This document shows, piece after piece, positions 8,351 to 17,271 of a stretch of DNA of 51,677 nucleotides. The notes below the pieces were generated by a model. The model ran no database searches, had not been told where the DNA came from, and worked only from the letters and a program-made list of their open reading frames with translations. The translations under genes and the position numbers were made by a program. Source of the stretch: a cyanobacterium PCC 7702 (lineage in GTDB: Bacteria > Cyanobacteriota > Cyanobacteriia > Cyanobacteriales > Nostocaceae); assembly GCA_000332255.1 (NCBI GenBank), contig KB235926.1, positions 273,802-325,478 of the forward strand. Direction: 5' to 3'. Positions within the stretch are counted from its first letter, which is position 1. Every line of letters starts with the position of its first letter.

Positions 8351-8552
8351 TTAAAAAATTCTACAAGGCATTTAAGAGCCCGGGTTATCTACTGAAATTA
8401 AAAGTTTCTTGCTGGGAGAAACAGCACTTTGACCTGAAAAAGTACGGTTTTTAAGAAAGGGCGATCGCGGTACTACTACAGAACTCAAAGGCGCGATCGC
8501 AGAGCGTACCGGATGGCATATCGCCTCTTTTTAGAACTGCATACCTATAGCT

Positions 8553-10031
8553 TTACCATTTGTACCGGATCCAATCGTAAATTTTTAGGTATTCTTCCCC
8601 GGGGTGATTCCAGGAGTAGTCGTATTCCATACCTTGAATTGCCAATTGGCGAAATTTTTCCGGGAAGTAGTGCCACAAGCCAATCGCCCTATCCATGGCA
8701 GATTCTATTGCTTGATGGTCAGTATCGTAAAATACATATCCGTTGCGTTTGTGCGGAGGAACGCTGCGATCGTAGTCGCGATCGAAAACCGTATTTACCA
8801 GTCCGCCTACACCCCGTACAATCGGTACAGTTCCGTACTTCAAACCGATCATTTGAGTTAATCCGCAAGGTTCGTAATTACTTGGAACCACGATCATATC
8901 CGCTCCTGCATAAATCAGGTGGGATAATTCTTCATTAAAGCCAAGTTCTATATGCACGTCGGGGTTATCGTTCAAAAAGCGTTTTTCGTGTTGGAAATGA
9001 GCATTGATTTCTGGTTCTGTCGCGGAACCTAACAAGACGAATTGCGCTTTTCTTTCTAAGGCATAATAAATGGCGTGGTGAACAAGATGAACACCTTTTT
9101 GACGATCTAAGCGACCGATGTAAGCAACAATGGGTTTATCAACGTCCTGCAGCAGTAATCTTTCTCTTAAAGCTTTTTTATTTTTGGCTTTATCTTCAAA
9201 GTTTTCTTTGGTGTAGTTACAAGGAATATAGCGATCGATTTCGGGATTCCAAAAATCATAGTCTATACCGTTGAGAATTCCCCGGAATTTGTCTTGGTAC
9301 AAATATAAGGTGTGACCCAAACCACATCCAACGTCCGTGCAACGAGCTTCCCAGGCGTGGTTTGGTGAGACCGTGGTGACAGCATTCGAGTAAACAATGC
9401 CTCCTTTCATCAAGTTTAAGGCAAAGGGGTTAAAGTTGTCGCGCAGCTTGTCGTATTGAAAATAATAAGCTTCTCGATTGAGACCGGTAGCCCAAAGAAT
9501 ATCAACACCAGCTATTCCCTGATGCTTAAAGTTGTGGATTGTGTAGCAAACCCGCTGATGTTCCATGCCATGATATTTATAAATTTCGAACAGCAGGGGT
9601 GCAACTAAACCTGTTTGCCAGTCATGGCAATGGATAACATCAGGACGCTTGTTGCTTTGGAGTAAAAATTCCAATGCCGCTTTACTGAAAAAAGCAAAGC
9701 GCATGTTATCATCATCGCAACCATAATAGCAACCGCGATGGAAGAAATTATCTCGCGAGTGCGGTTCAATGAAGAAACACAGCCTTCCGTGTACCCAACC
9801 GCAGTATACAGAACAGTGAATGGCACCACCATACCAAGGTACCCACAAGTTAAGATAGGCATCGTGAAGTCCCCAAATATGGTCATAACGCATGCAATCG
9901 TACTTTGGTAAAATAATCTCGACACAATGCCCTCTGATCTCTAATTCTCGGCTGAGTCCGTAAACAACATCGCCTAAACCTCCAGCCTTGATTACAGGAG
10001 CACACTCCGAGGCAATTTGTACAATGTACAT
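8553..10031 (-). CDS. glgA: Glycogen (starch) synthase
   Basis: 492 residues, GT5 family. It extends alpha-1,4-glucan chains from ADP-glucose. The ADP-glucose-binding motif KAGGLGDV is at 15-22. Other visible family motifs are VIHCHDWQTGL, YTIHNFKHQGI, ILNGIDYDFWNPE, GRLDRQKGVHL and the C-terminal VPSNYEPCGLTQMIGLKYGT, which carries the catalytic Glu. The form fits the second cyanobacterial synthase type (GlgA2, about 490 residues) rather than GlgA1, though I judge this from memory. A GH57 gene that may act on glycogen lies 600 bases away on the other strand. Confidence 0.96.
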   Translation of the reverse strand: MYIVQIASECAPVIKAGGLGDVVYGLSRELEIRGHCVEIILPKYDCMRYDHIWGLHDAYLNLWVPWYGGAIHCSVYCGWVHGRLCFFIEPHSRDNFFHRGCYYGCDDDNMRFAFFSKAALEFLLQSNKRPDVIHCHDWQTGLVAPLLFEIYKYHGMEHQRVCYTIHNFKHQGIAGVDILWATGLNREAYYFQYDKLRDNFNPFALNLMKGGIVYSNAVTTVSPNHAWEARCTDVGCGLGHTLYLYQDKFRGILNGIDYDFWNPEIDRYIPCNYTKENFEDKAKNKKALRERLLLQDVDKPIVAYIGRLDRQKGVHLVHHAIYYALERKAQFVLLGSATEPEINAHFQHEKRFLNDNPDVHIELGFNEELSHLIYAGADMIVVPSNYEPCGLTQMIGLKYGTVPIVRGVGGLVNTVFDRDYDRSVPPHKRNGYVFYDTDHQAIESAMDRAIGLWHYFPEKFRQLAIQGMEYDYSWNHPGEEYLKIYDWIRYKW

Positions 10032-10141
10032 TCCCAGTCCTCGCTTAATAAAACTTTATTTTTAGACATTCTCATTCATTATATGAAAGATATACTCATT
10101 GACAAGAGAGTACTGGGGTGATACTGTCAGGCGTACGTTGA

Positions 10142-10498
10142 CTAGATACCTAACTTTTCTCGGAGCACTTCCTCTTTGTGGTTGAAACCAACCAGTACTG
10201 CGGTGTCATCCCTGACAAAAAGGGGACGTTTGAGAAGCATCACATCTTGGGCAAACGCTTCAATCCACTGTTCATCGGTCCAAGTTTTCTTTTTTTCACC
10301 CAAAGCACGATAGGATTGACCAGAGGTGTTTCGCATCGGCTGGGAACCTAGAGACTTTACCCAGGTTTGAATCATCTTTCGGGTAGGTGGATTTTCTTTG
10401 GTGTTGATAAACTCATAATCGATACCGTTGTCTTGCAGCCACTGCAAAGCTTTTTTACAGGTTCCGCAATTGGGTATACCGTAAACTCGGATGGCCAT
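10142..10498 (-). CDS. ArsC/Spx/MgsR-family thioredoxin-fold protein
   Basis: 118 residues from the ATG at 10498 (a GTG lies just before it). The N-terminal redox motif PNCGTCKKALQWL gives C-x2-C, as in Spx and MgsR-type proteins and some arsenate reductases. The middle shows NTKENPPT and the C-terminal part LLKRPLFVRDD, where the KRP and the Arg are family features. It could be a reductase or a redox-sensing RNA-polymerase-binding regulator; true ArsC proteins usually have a single N-terminal Cys. No arsenic resistance genes are near, so an arsenate role is not supported. It shares orientation with glgA, 110 bases downstream. Confidence 0.82.
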   Translation of the reverse strand: MAIRVYGIPNCGTCKKALQWLQDNGIDYEFINTKENPPTRKMIQTWVKSLGSQPMRNTSGQSYRALGEKKKTWTDEQWIEAFAQDVMLLKRPLFVRDDTAVLVGFNHKEEVLREKLGI

Positions 10499-10640
10499 CA
10501 CAAATAGGAAATGATAATTGGTATAACTTAATTTTCTAAGAAAAGAGGCAAACTACACATAAAAGCTTTGCTAAGCCGATTTTGGCGATCGCGCTACTTG
10601 AGTCAAAATAAAGGCGATCGCTTGCTTGTAGGAAATTTCC

Positions 10641-12140
10641 ATGACTGCAAAAGTACCGTTACCCAAACTACCTGTATTGGAAGAATTAAGGTCAGGATTG
10701 CCAAATATTTGTGGTTGGGAAGCAGAAATTCAATCGGTAGTGCAACAGCAACATCCAGTATTTTTAAATACTACTAATCTGCAATGGAAAAATATTGCAG
10801 CGGGGTTTGCTTGCGCTCTCCACATGCATCAACCGACAATTCCTGCAGGTAGGAACGAGCAGCTGATTAACAATCTTCAGTATATGTTTGAACATCCTTA
10901 CCTAGGGGATAACCACAATGCAGCCACCTTTGCTTGGTGCTACGGTCGGATGGGAGAATTTCTTCCCCAATTAATTTCCGAAGGTTGCAATCCGCGAATT
11001 ATGCTCGACTATTCCGGAAATTTACTGTGGGGACTGCGCCAAATGGGACGAGATGATATTTTAAACAATCTCAAACGCATAACCTGCGATCGCAATTATC
11101 AACCCTACGTAGAATGGTTGGGAACGATGTGGAGTCATGCAGTTGTTCCTTCTACACCTATTCCCGATATAAAACTGCATATTCAAGCTTGGCAACACCA
11201 TTTTGCGGCAATTTTTGGTTACGATGCCCTTATGCGTGTCAAAGGCTTTTCTTTACCAGAAATGCACCTACCCAATCATCCCGATAAGTTGTTTGCATCT
11301 GTAAAAGCATTGAAAGAATGCGGTTACCGCTGGGTGATGGTACAAGAACATTCTGTAGAACGCCTTGATGGTTCTCCTTTACGCCAAGAGGATAAATATA
11401 TTCCCAATCGTTTGATTGCTCGAAATTCTCGCGGTGAAACTATTAGCATTACTGCATTAATTAAAACTCAAGGTTCGGATACAAAATTAGTGGCGCAGAT
11501 GCAACCTTATTTCGAGGCAAACAGTAGGGGTAAGCAGCAAATCGGCAACGTGACGGTTCCTTCATTAGTTACCCAAATTGCGGATGGGGAAAATGGCGGC
11601 GTGATGATGAATGAATATCCCCGGGATTTATTTCGGGTGTATCGCGAAATCCGCGATCGCGGTGAGAATTATTCTGGCGTGGTAGCACTTAACGGTACAG
11701 AATATTTGGAACTAATAGAAGCAGCTGGCGTTAATCCTGAGGATTATCCGAGTTGCCAAGCAATTTACCAACACAGAATATGGCAGCGAGTAGATCCAAA
11801 GTGTCCCACACCAGAAGCTGTAGAAAAAGCGATCGCTTTCCTTAAAGCTAATGACAATCAATTCCACATGGACGGTGCTTCCTGGACAAATCATCTGAGC
11901 TGGGTGCAAGGCTATGAAAATGTCTTAGATCCGATTGACAAGCTCAGCGCTGCCTTCCACGAAAAATACGATCGTTTGGTACAACAAGACCCATCAGTGA
12001 CAAAGCGACCAGATTACCAACAAGCTCTACTGTATAACTTACTGTTACAAACAAGTTGTTTCCGCTATTGGGGACAAGGAATTTGGACTGAGTATGCACA
12101 AAAGTTGTACAAGCTTGGGGAAGCAGTACTGGTGGCTTAG
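10641..12140 (+). CDS. Glycoside hydrolase family 57 protein
   Basis: 499 residues. The GH57 first conserved region appears as CALHMHQPTIPAG (HQP), followed by FAWCYGRMGEF, ECGYRWVMVQEHSVERL and QIADGENGGVMMNEYP, where the D-x-E could be the GH57 fourth region carrying the acid/base Asp. SLPEMHLP may hold the nucleophile Glu. GH57 members are alpha-amylases, 4-alpha-glucanotransferases or branching enzymes acting on alpha-glucans. Position beside glgA suggests glycogen metabolism, but they are divergent and the specificity cannot be read. HIP1 octamers lie just upstream (near 10586 and 10613). Confidence 0.83.
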   Translation: MTAKVPLPKLPVLEELRSGLPNICGWEAEIQSVVQQQHPVFLNTTNLQWKNIAAGFACALHMHQPTIPAGRNEQLINNLQYMFEHPYLGDNHNAATFAWCYGRMGEFLPQLISEGCNPRIMLDYSGNLLWGLRQMGRDDILNNLKRITCDRNYQPYVEWLGTMWSHAVVPSTPIPDIKLHIQAWQHHFAAIFGYDALMRVKGFSLPEMHLPNHPDKLFASVKALKECGYRWVMVQEHSVERLDGSPLRQEDKYIPNRLIARNSRGETISITALIKTQGSDTKLVAQMQPYFEANSRGKQQIGNVTVPSLVTQIADGENGGVMMNEYPRDLFRVYREIRDRGENYSGVVALNGTEYLELIEAAGVNPEDYPSCQAIYQHRIWQRVDPKCPTPEAVEKAIAFLKANDNQFHMDGASWTNHLSWVQGYENVLDPIDKLSAAFHEKYDRLVQQDPSVTKRPDYQQALLYNLLLQTSCFRYWGQGIWTEYAQKLYKLGEAVLVA

Positions 12141-12151
12141 GAATGTTACCA

Positions 12152-12225
12152 TCGGGATGACTGGATTCGAACCAGCGGCCCCTTCGTCCCGAACGAAGTG
12201 CGCTACCAAGCTGCGCTACATCCCG
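12152..12225 (-). tRNA. tRNA-Pro (CGG)
   Basis: 74 bases on the reverse strand. Acceptor CGGGATG pairs with CATCCCG, discriminator A; anticodon stem CTTCG/CGAAG with loop TTCGGGA, anticodon CGG at 12189-12191; T arm with GGTTCGAATCC. CCA not encoded. It starts 11 bases after the convergent GH57 gene ends. Confidence 0.96.
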
Positions 12226-12374
12226 GCACAGTCATGCCAATACAAATTGAGAATATCACAAGCAAAAGGAAATTACAAATCGGGGCAACTGACAAATACA
12301 GAAGGTATGCTGGTTTTGATGGGAACTTGCTACCATTAACTTTGATAACTAAATGAAAGTGGTGAAAGCAAATT

Positions 12375-13274
12375 GTGACTGTCAAACCAGATTGGTTGCG
12401 GGTAAAAGCGCCCCAATGGCAGCGCGTGGGTCGCGTTAAGGAAATTTTGCGGGATTTAGCCCTGAATACAGTTTGTGAGGAAGCCTCCTGTCCGAATATT
12501 GGTGAGTGCTTTCATGCTGGTACGGCAACTTTTTTGATTATGGGTCCAGCTTGTACCCGCGCCTGTCCCTACTGCGATATTGACTTTGAGAAAAAACCCA
12601 AACCTTTAGATCCAACGGAACCTGCACGTTTGGCACAAGCAGTTCGCCGCATGCAACTGAACCACGTGGTGATCACTTCTGTTAACCGCGATGATTTGCC
12701 GGATGGAGGTGCATCTCAGTTTGTCCGCTGTATAGAAGAAATTCGCACTAGCTGGCCCCAAACTACTATTGAAGTTTTAATTCCTGATTTGTGCGGTAAT
12801 TGGGAAGCGCTGGAATTAATTTTGCAAGCAGGACCAGAAGTGCTCAATCACAATACAGAAACAGTTCCGCGCTTGTATCGCCGCGTTCGTCCCCAAGGAA
12901 ATTACGATCGCACGCTGGAATTACTGAGGCGTTCTCGCCAAATGCAACCGCAGACGTATACAAAATCTGGTATCATGGTCGGATTGGGCGAAACCGATGC
13001 AGAAATTCGTCAAGTGATGCGAGATTTGCGAGCGGTCGATTGTGATATTTTGACTGTTGGCCAGTATCTTCAACCCAGTCCAAAACATCTGCCAGTAGAT
13101 AAATTCATCCATCCCGAGCAATTTGCTGCTTGGAAAGCATTTGCAGAAGAATTAGGATTTTTACAAGTTGTTTGTTCTCCCTTGACTAGAAGCTCCTACC
13201 GTGCGGAACAGGTGAGGGAACTAATGCAACGTTATCCCCGCTCCACAAAACCGCAGAGAACCATTAACTACTAA
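12375..13274 (+). CDS. lipA: Lipoyl synthase
   Basis: 299 residues from a GTG start. A radical SAM enzyme that inserts two sulfurs into protein-bound octanoyl chains to make lipoate for 2-oxoacid dehydrogenases and the glycine cleavage system. Both iron-sulfur clusters are readable: auxiliary cluster C34, C39 and C45 in [12 protein letters not shown], and the SAM cluster C60, C64 and C67 in [22 protein letters not shown] and the C-terminal [13 protein letters not shown], whose RSSY supplies the Ser ligand, complete the signature. Full length. gpsA starts 18 bases downstream, so the two are probably one transcript. Confidence 0.97.
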   Translation: MTVKPDWLRVKAPQWQRVGRVKEILRDLALNTVCEEASCPNIGECFHAGTATFLIMGPACTRACPYCDIDFEKKPKPLDPTEPARLAQAVRRMQLNHVVITSVNRDDLPDGGASQFVRCIEEIRTSWPQTTIEVLIPDLCGNWEALELILQAGPEVLNHNTETVPRLYRRVRPQGNYDRTLELLRRSRQMQPQTYTKSGIMVGLGETDAEIRQVMRDLRAVDCDILTVGQYLQPSPKHLPVDKFIHPEQFAAWKAFAEELGFLQVVCSPLTRSSYRAEQVRELMQRYPRSTKPQRTINY

Positions 13275-13292
13275 CGCTTGAGCTAGTGACTG

Positions 13293-14225
13293 ATGACTAA
13301 TAGCAAATCGGTAGCTGTTCTGGGTGCAGGTGCTTGGGGAACTGCTTTAGCAACTTTGGTATCAAAAAACAATCATAAAGTATGTCTTTGGTCGCGTCGC
13401 GGTTCCCAAGCTCTGGCGGAGGTATTAGAAGGAGCTGATATTGTTATCTCAGCCGTTTCGATTTCCGGTGTTAGGGATATTGTCTCTCAGTTAAAGTTTT
13501 TACCTGTTTCTCCAAAAGTAATTTTTGTGACGGCGACCAAGGGTTTAGATCCCAAAACTACCTGTACGCCTTCCCAAATATGGCAAGAAACTTTTCCCCA
13601 CCATCCTGTGGTGGTGCTTTCCGGTCCGAATTTATCTGTAGAAATTCAACAGGGATTACCAGCTGCAACGGTCGTTGCTAGCAGCGCAATCGCTGCTGCT
13701 GAGGAAATACAGTTAGTATTTTCTTCTAGGAATTTCCGAGTTTACACCAACGCCGATACTTTGGGAGTAGAACTAGGGGGAACACTCAAAAATGTGATCG
13801 CGATCGCTGCAGGTGTCTGCGATGGTTTGCATCTGGGAACTAATGCTAAAGCTGCTTTAATTACCCGCGGTTTAATAGAAATAGTTCGTATCGGCGTGTC
13901 TTGGGGTGCAAAGCAGGAAACTTTTTACGGTTTATCTGGTTTGGGCGATTTACTTGCTACTTGTAACAGTCCCTTGAGCCGAAATTACCAAGTTGGCTAT
14001 CAACTAGCCTGTGGCAAAACATTAACAGAAATTCTTGCCCGCTTGCAAGGAACAGCTGAGGGTATTAATACGACTAATGTTTTAATGCAACGAGCCAAAC
14101 AGCAAAATATTTCTACGCCGATCGCCGAACAGGTCTATCGTTTGCTCCAGGGTGAAGTTACTCCTCGACAGGCGCTAGAAGAACTGATGCTGCGAGATAG
14201 AAAGTCGGAATATCACCTAATTTAA
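13293..14225 (+). CDS. gpsA: NAD(P)-dependent glycerol-3-phosphate dehydrogenase
   Basis: 310 residues. It reduces dihydroxyacetone phosphate to glycerol-3-phosphate for membrane lipid synthesis. The Rossmann motif VLGAGAWGTALA (9-20) is followed by LWSRR, ATKGLDPKT, VVLSGPNLSVEI, the catalytic Lys in LGGTLKNVIAIAAGV, and GLSGLGDLLATCNSPLSRNYQVG. About 20 residues shorter than typical members in the early region after the Rossmann motif, as seen in some cyanobacteria. Co-oriented with lipA, 18 bases apart. A long gene-free stretch follows. Confidence 0.97.
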   Translation: MTNSKSVAVLGAGAWGTALATLVSKNNHKVCLWSRRGSQALAEVLEGADIVISAVSISGVRDIVSQLKFLPVSPKVIFVTATKGLDPKTTCTPSQIWQETFPHHPVVVLSGPNLSVEIQQGLPAATVVASSAIAAAEEIQLVFSSRNFRVYTNADTLGVELGGTLKNVIAIAAGVCDGLHLGTNAKAALITRGLIEIVRIGVSWGAKQETFYGLSGLGDLLATCNSPLSRNYQVGYQLACGKTLTEILARLQGTAEGINTTNVLMQRAKQQNISTPIAEQVYRLLQGEVTPRQALEELMLRDRKSEYHLI

Positions 14226-15125
14226 GTATTCTCAATTCCATGGGAATGCAAAATCCAAATGCAGTCGCAGTTACTACTGGCCTGGTGGAATTTCTCTTTT
14301 GATTTCAAGCTGGTGTTGCCAACTTTGTTGTATGTATGTTGCTGATCGCTTACCTATTTGCTAGCAGTTTGTTGCATATCTATTAACAATGATTCTTGAT
14401 CTGAATTATGATGTCATGGAACTCTAAAAGTGTTTGCCCTATGGCGATGAAATCATACCGGAAGAAAATTCCCTCCTGTACATAAATTTTTGTTATCTTT
14501 GGCCCGGTTGCCACAGGAATTTCCATCCCGGCGCAATTAGACGGAGGTAATCACTACGCTGTTTGTAGTGAATATTTTGGTATAAATAAGAACCACATTT
14601 TCTAGAAACAGAAACCGGGCCCTTGGCTGCAGTTATGGGTACGACTGCTTGGTGATGGAAGTGGTTGTACGAAAAACAACTAATAAACTTATTAACTTTT
14701 AGGGCGTAACTGCTTTGCGCGCCATGAGTATTTTCGCAGGACTCGATTTTTAGGATTGTGACCGATAACGATTTTCTACTGTGCAAAATACCAACAAACC
14801 CTGACGAAAAATTGTTCAAACCTTCAGGAAATTACGCTTACAACTATGTAGATATGAGCATGCTTGTCAGCCATTGGTGTATCGCTAATATCTAGGGAAA
14901 TAATGTCATAAAAATCACAAGCATAATTATTCCCAATTCCAATTTGAGGAGAAAAGTCATTGTCAATACTAGGATTTTATGTAGGCAATAACACATATTT
15001 AGTTGTGAAAAAAACCTCAAGGTTATTCCAAACAATGTTAGTTCTTCGTAAATCAGGGGAACAATAGCAACAGTTGATTAGCTGACCGCAATCTATTGTT
15101 ACCTGGAGCCATAGAGACGATCCTT
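14226..15125. other. 900-base gene-free region upstream of sigC
   Basis: I see no convincing gene. A reverse frame of 108 codons (14493-14819) lacks recognisable motifs. A perfect 7-bp inverted repeat TCACTAC/GTAGTGA is at 14551-14571, loop GCTGTTT. The region should contain the sigC promoter and a long leader; a by-eye search for the NtcA pattern GTA-N8-TAC found none. Confidence 0.5.
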
Positions 15126-16376
15126 ATGCCAGCAACATCTTTTTACGCAGACGCCGCCTACGAAAGCCAACAGTCACGCCAGATGTTTGACCCAGATATC
15201 ACTATGGATGAGAGTGAACTGCAGATAGACGATCTGGAAGAGTTGGAGATGGTTTCTAGCGATCCTGCTAGTTTCGCTTCCAACATTAACCGTCGCAGTA
15301 CAGACTTGGTGCGTCTATATCTTCAGGAAATTGGTCGGGTTCGACTGCTAGGACGGGATGAAGAAGTTGCAGAAGCTCAGAAAGTTCAGCGCTACTTGCG
15401 GTTGCGAACAATACTGTCTAACGCTGCCAAGCAAGGAGATGAAGTGGTCGGGCCGTATTTGCGAGTCATAGAAATTCAGGAACGTTTAGCATCAGAGTTG
15501 GGACATCGTCCTTCGATGGAACGGTGGGCCCGTGCTGCTGGTATGGACGTATTTGAACTCAAGCAAATTTTAGGACAAGGAAAAAGACGCTGGGCTGAAG
15601 TGGCCAAGTTAACTGTGGAAGAACTGGAGAAAATTCAAAATGATGGACTCCAGTCTAAAGAGCACATGATTAAGGCTAATCTTCGCCTGGTCGTATCGGT
15701 TGCTAAGAAGTATCAAAATCGCGGTTTGGAATTGTTGGATTTAGTCCAGGAGGGTACTTTGGGGTTGGAGCGAGCGGTGGAGAAGTTCGATCCTACTAAG
15801 GGCTACCGCTTCAGTACTTATGCTTATTGGTGGATTCGTCAAGGAATTACACGGGCGATCGCTACTTCTAGCCGCACGATTCGCCTTCCAGTTCACATTA
15901 CCGAAAAGCTGAACAAAATTAAAAAAGCTCAGCGTAAAATTGCTCAAGAAAAAGGTCGCACTCCTACTTTAGAAGATTTGGCACAGGAATTAGAAATGAC
16001 ACCAGCCCAAGTTCGGGAAGTGTTGTTGAGAGTTCCTCGTTCTGTGTCCTTGGAAACTAAAGTTGGCAAGGATAAAGATACTGAATTGGGTGAATTGCTG
16101 GAAACCGATGGTGTAACGCCAGAGGATTTGTTAATGCGAGAATCTTTGCAAAAAGATTTGCAGCACCTTTTGGCAGATTTAACCAGTCGCGAACGAGATG
16201 TAATTTTGATGCGATTTGGCTTGGCTGACGGCCATCCCTACTCACTAGCAGAAATCGGACGCGCTCTTGATTTATCGCGGGAACGCGTCCGCCAAATCGA
16301 ATCAAAAGCTTTGCAAAAGTTACGCCAACCTAAGCGACGCAATCTGATCCGCGACTATTTGGAATCTCTGAGTTAG
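15126..16376 (+). CDS. sigC: Group 2 RNA polymerase sigma factor SigC
   Basis: 416 residues from ATG 15126 (MPATSFYADAAYES), the start matching Anabaena SigC as I remember it; a TTG at 15096 is in frame but unlikely. Sigma-70 regions are clear: region 1.2 DLVRLYLQEIGRVRLL, region 2 with NLRLVVSVAKKYQNRGLELLD, STYAYWWIRQGITRAIA (promoter -10 recognition), region 3 LPVHITEKLNKIKKAQRKI, and region 4 with SLAEIGRALDLSRERVRQIE. It lacks the long N-terminal extension of the primary sigma. Known role in the family: alternative promoters under carbon or nitrogen stress. furA lies downstream, the same order as in Anabaena. Confidence 0.93.
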   Translation: MPATSFYADAAYESQQSRQMFDPDITMDESELQIDDLEELEMVSSDPASFASNINRRSTDLVRLYLQEIGRVRLLGRDEEVAEAQKVQRYLRLRTILSNAAKQGDEVVGPYLRVIEIQERLASELGHRPSMERWARAAGMDVFELKQILGQGKRRWAEVAKLTVEELEKIQNDGLQSKEHMIKANLRLVVSVAKKYQNRGLELLDLVQEGTLGLERAVEKFDPTKGYRFSTYAYWWIRQGITRAIATSSRTIRLPVHITEKLNKIKKAQRKIAQEKGRTPTLEDLAQELEMTPAQVREVLLRVPRSVSLETKVGKDKDTELGELLETDGVTPEDLLMRESLQKDLQHLLADLTSRERDVILMRFGLADGHPYSLAEIGRALDLSRERVRQIESKALQKLRQPKRRNLIRDYLESLS

Positions 16377-16384
16377 CGAGCAGT

Positions 16385-16439
16385 CAATAGTCAATGGTCA
16401 ATAGCGAACAAATCCCCAACTATAGATTGTTGACTATGG
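16385..16439. repeat. Short tandem heptamers and near-perfect inverted repeat after sigC
   Basis: The stretch AGTCAATAGTCAATGGTCAA (16382 on) repeats a GTCAATA/G unit three times. CAATAGTCAA (16385-16394) pairs with TTGACTATGG (16430-16439) in 9 of 10 positions. Such intergenic repeats are common in filamentous cyanobacteria; it may also serve as a terminator for sigC. Confidence 0.45.
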
Positions 16440-16625
16440 ACATCTGGCTATAAATTAATTGCTCCGATCCCCATTCCCAAAGTTTCTCAACGGCTATAGC
16501 AAATTTTTTGCATTTAAAGAAAGCGGCAACTCGAAACTGTCTTTTCTCAAGACATTTTGAGCAAGGGGATCGCATCTTAATCTCTTGTTAATCTATAATT
16601 TCCCTGCCTCGGTTGTGGCACTAAC

Positions 16626-16680
16626 AATCATTTTCAATAAGCATTACTTGTTGCAAATTGCTCTGAAGTTTTGCTATATT
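16626..16680 (+). promoter_or_regulatory. Candidate furA promoter with possible Fur box
   Basis: TTGCAA (16651-16656), 18-base spacer, TATATT (16675-16680) is a plausible sigma-70 promoter. Just upstream, 16626-16646 is an AT-rich stretch (AATCATTTTCAATAAGCATT) resembling loose Anabaena iron boxes. Fur self-regulation is known in the family. By-eye match only. Confidence 0.4.
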
Positions 16681-16713
16681 CTCAGCTGACAGGGTTTGTT
16701 GAGAAAAATTAGT

Positions 16714-17169
16714 ATGACTATCTATAGCGCTTCTTCACTCAAGGCAGAACTAAACGAACGAGGTTGGCGTTTAACACCCCAACGAGAAACAATTCTACAC
16801 ATTTTTCAGGAACTTCCGCAAGGAGAACATCTCAGTGCTGAGGATTTGTATCACAAACTCGAAGCTAAAGGAGAAGGAATTAGCCTGTCAACAATTTATC
16901 GGACCTTAAAGTTAATGGCACGAATGGGGATACTGCGGGAATTAGAGTTGGGAGAAGGTCACAAACATTACGAATTGAACCAACCCTATCCCCACCATCA
17001 CCATCATTTAATTTGTATAAGATGCAACACTACCATCGAATTCAAAAACGATTCGATTTTAAAAATTGGTGCGAAAACTGCTCAAAAAGAAGGTTATCAC
17101 TTGCTTGATTGCCAACTATCAATTCATGCCATTTGTCCGAAGTGCCAGCGATCGCTAATGCCTTTGTAG
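16714..17169 (+). CDS. furA: Ferric uptake regulator FurA
   Basis: 151 residues from ATG 16714 (a TTG at 16696 is in frame), exactly the length of Anabaena FurA. The winged helix includes GWRLTPQRETILHIFQ and LSTIYRTLKLMARMG; HKHYE and PYPHHHHH supply metal ligands. The five cysteines fall at C101 and C104 (CIRC), C133, and C141 and C144 (CPKC), the same positions as in Anabaena FurA, where Cys141-Pro is the haem-regulatory motif. Iron-loaded Fur represses iron acquisition genes. It follows sigC and converges on a peptidoglycan-binding gene, the arrangement that in Anabaena yields an antisense furA transcript. Confidence 0.94.
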   Translation: MTIYSASSLKAELNERGWRLTPQRETILHIFQELPQGEHLSAEDLYHKLEAKGEGISLSTIYRTLKLMARMGILRELELGEGHKHYELNQPYPHHHHHLICIRCNTTIEFKNDSILKIGAKTAQKEGYHLLDCQLSIHAICPKCQRSLMPL

Positions 17170-17271
17170 CACTTGCATGCAGATGATAGAGGCCGTAACT
17201 GCTGATAAAGAGTATACAGAAAAGTTTTTGAGCAGTTTGAGCGGGCAGAAACGGGAGAGAGCTTTTCGGTG

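Noticed and set aside
8513-8938. 141-codon forward frame over the end of glgA
   Set aside because: Opposite strand of a clear glgA coding region; no features of its own.
14493-14819. 108-codon reverse frame in the region before sigC
   Set aside because: No recognisable motif, no ribosome site, and odd composition; probably chance.
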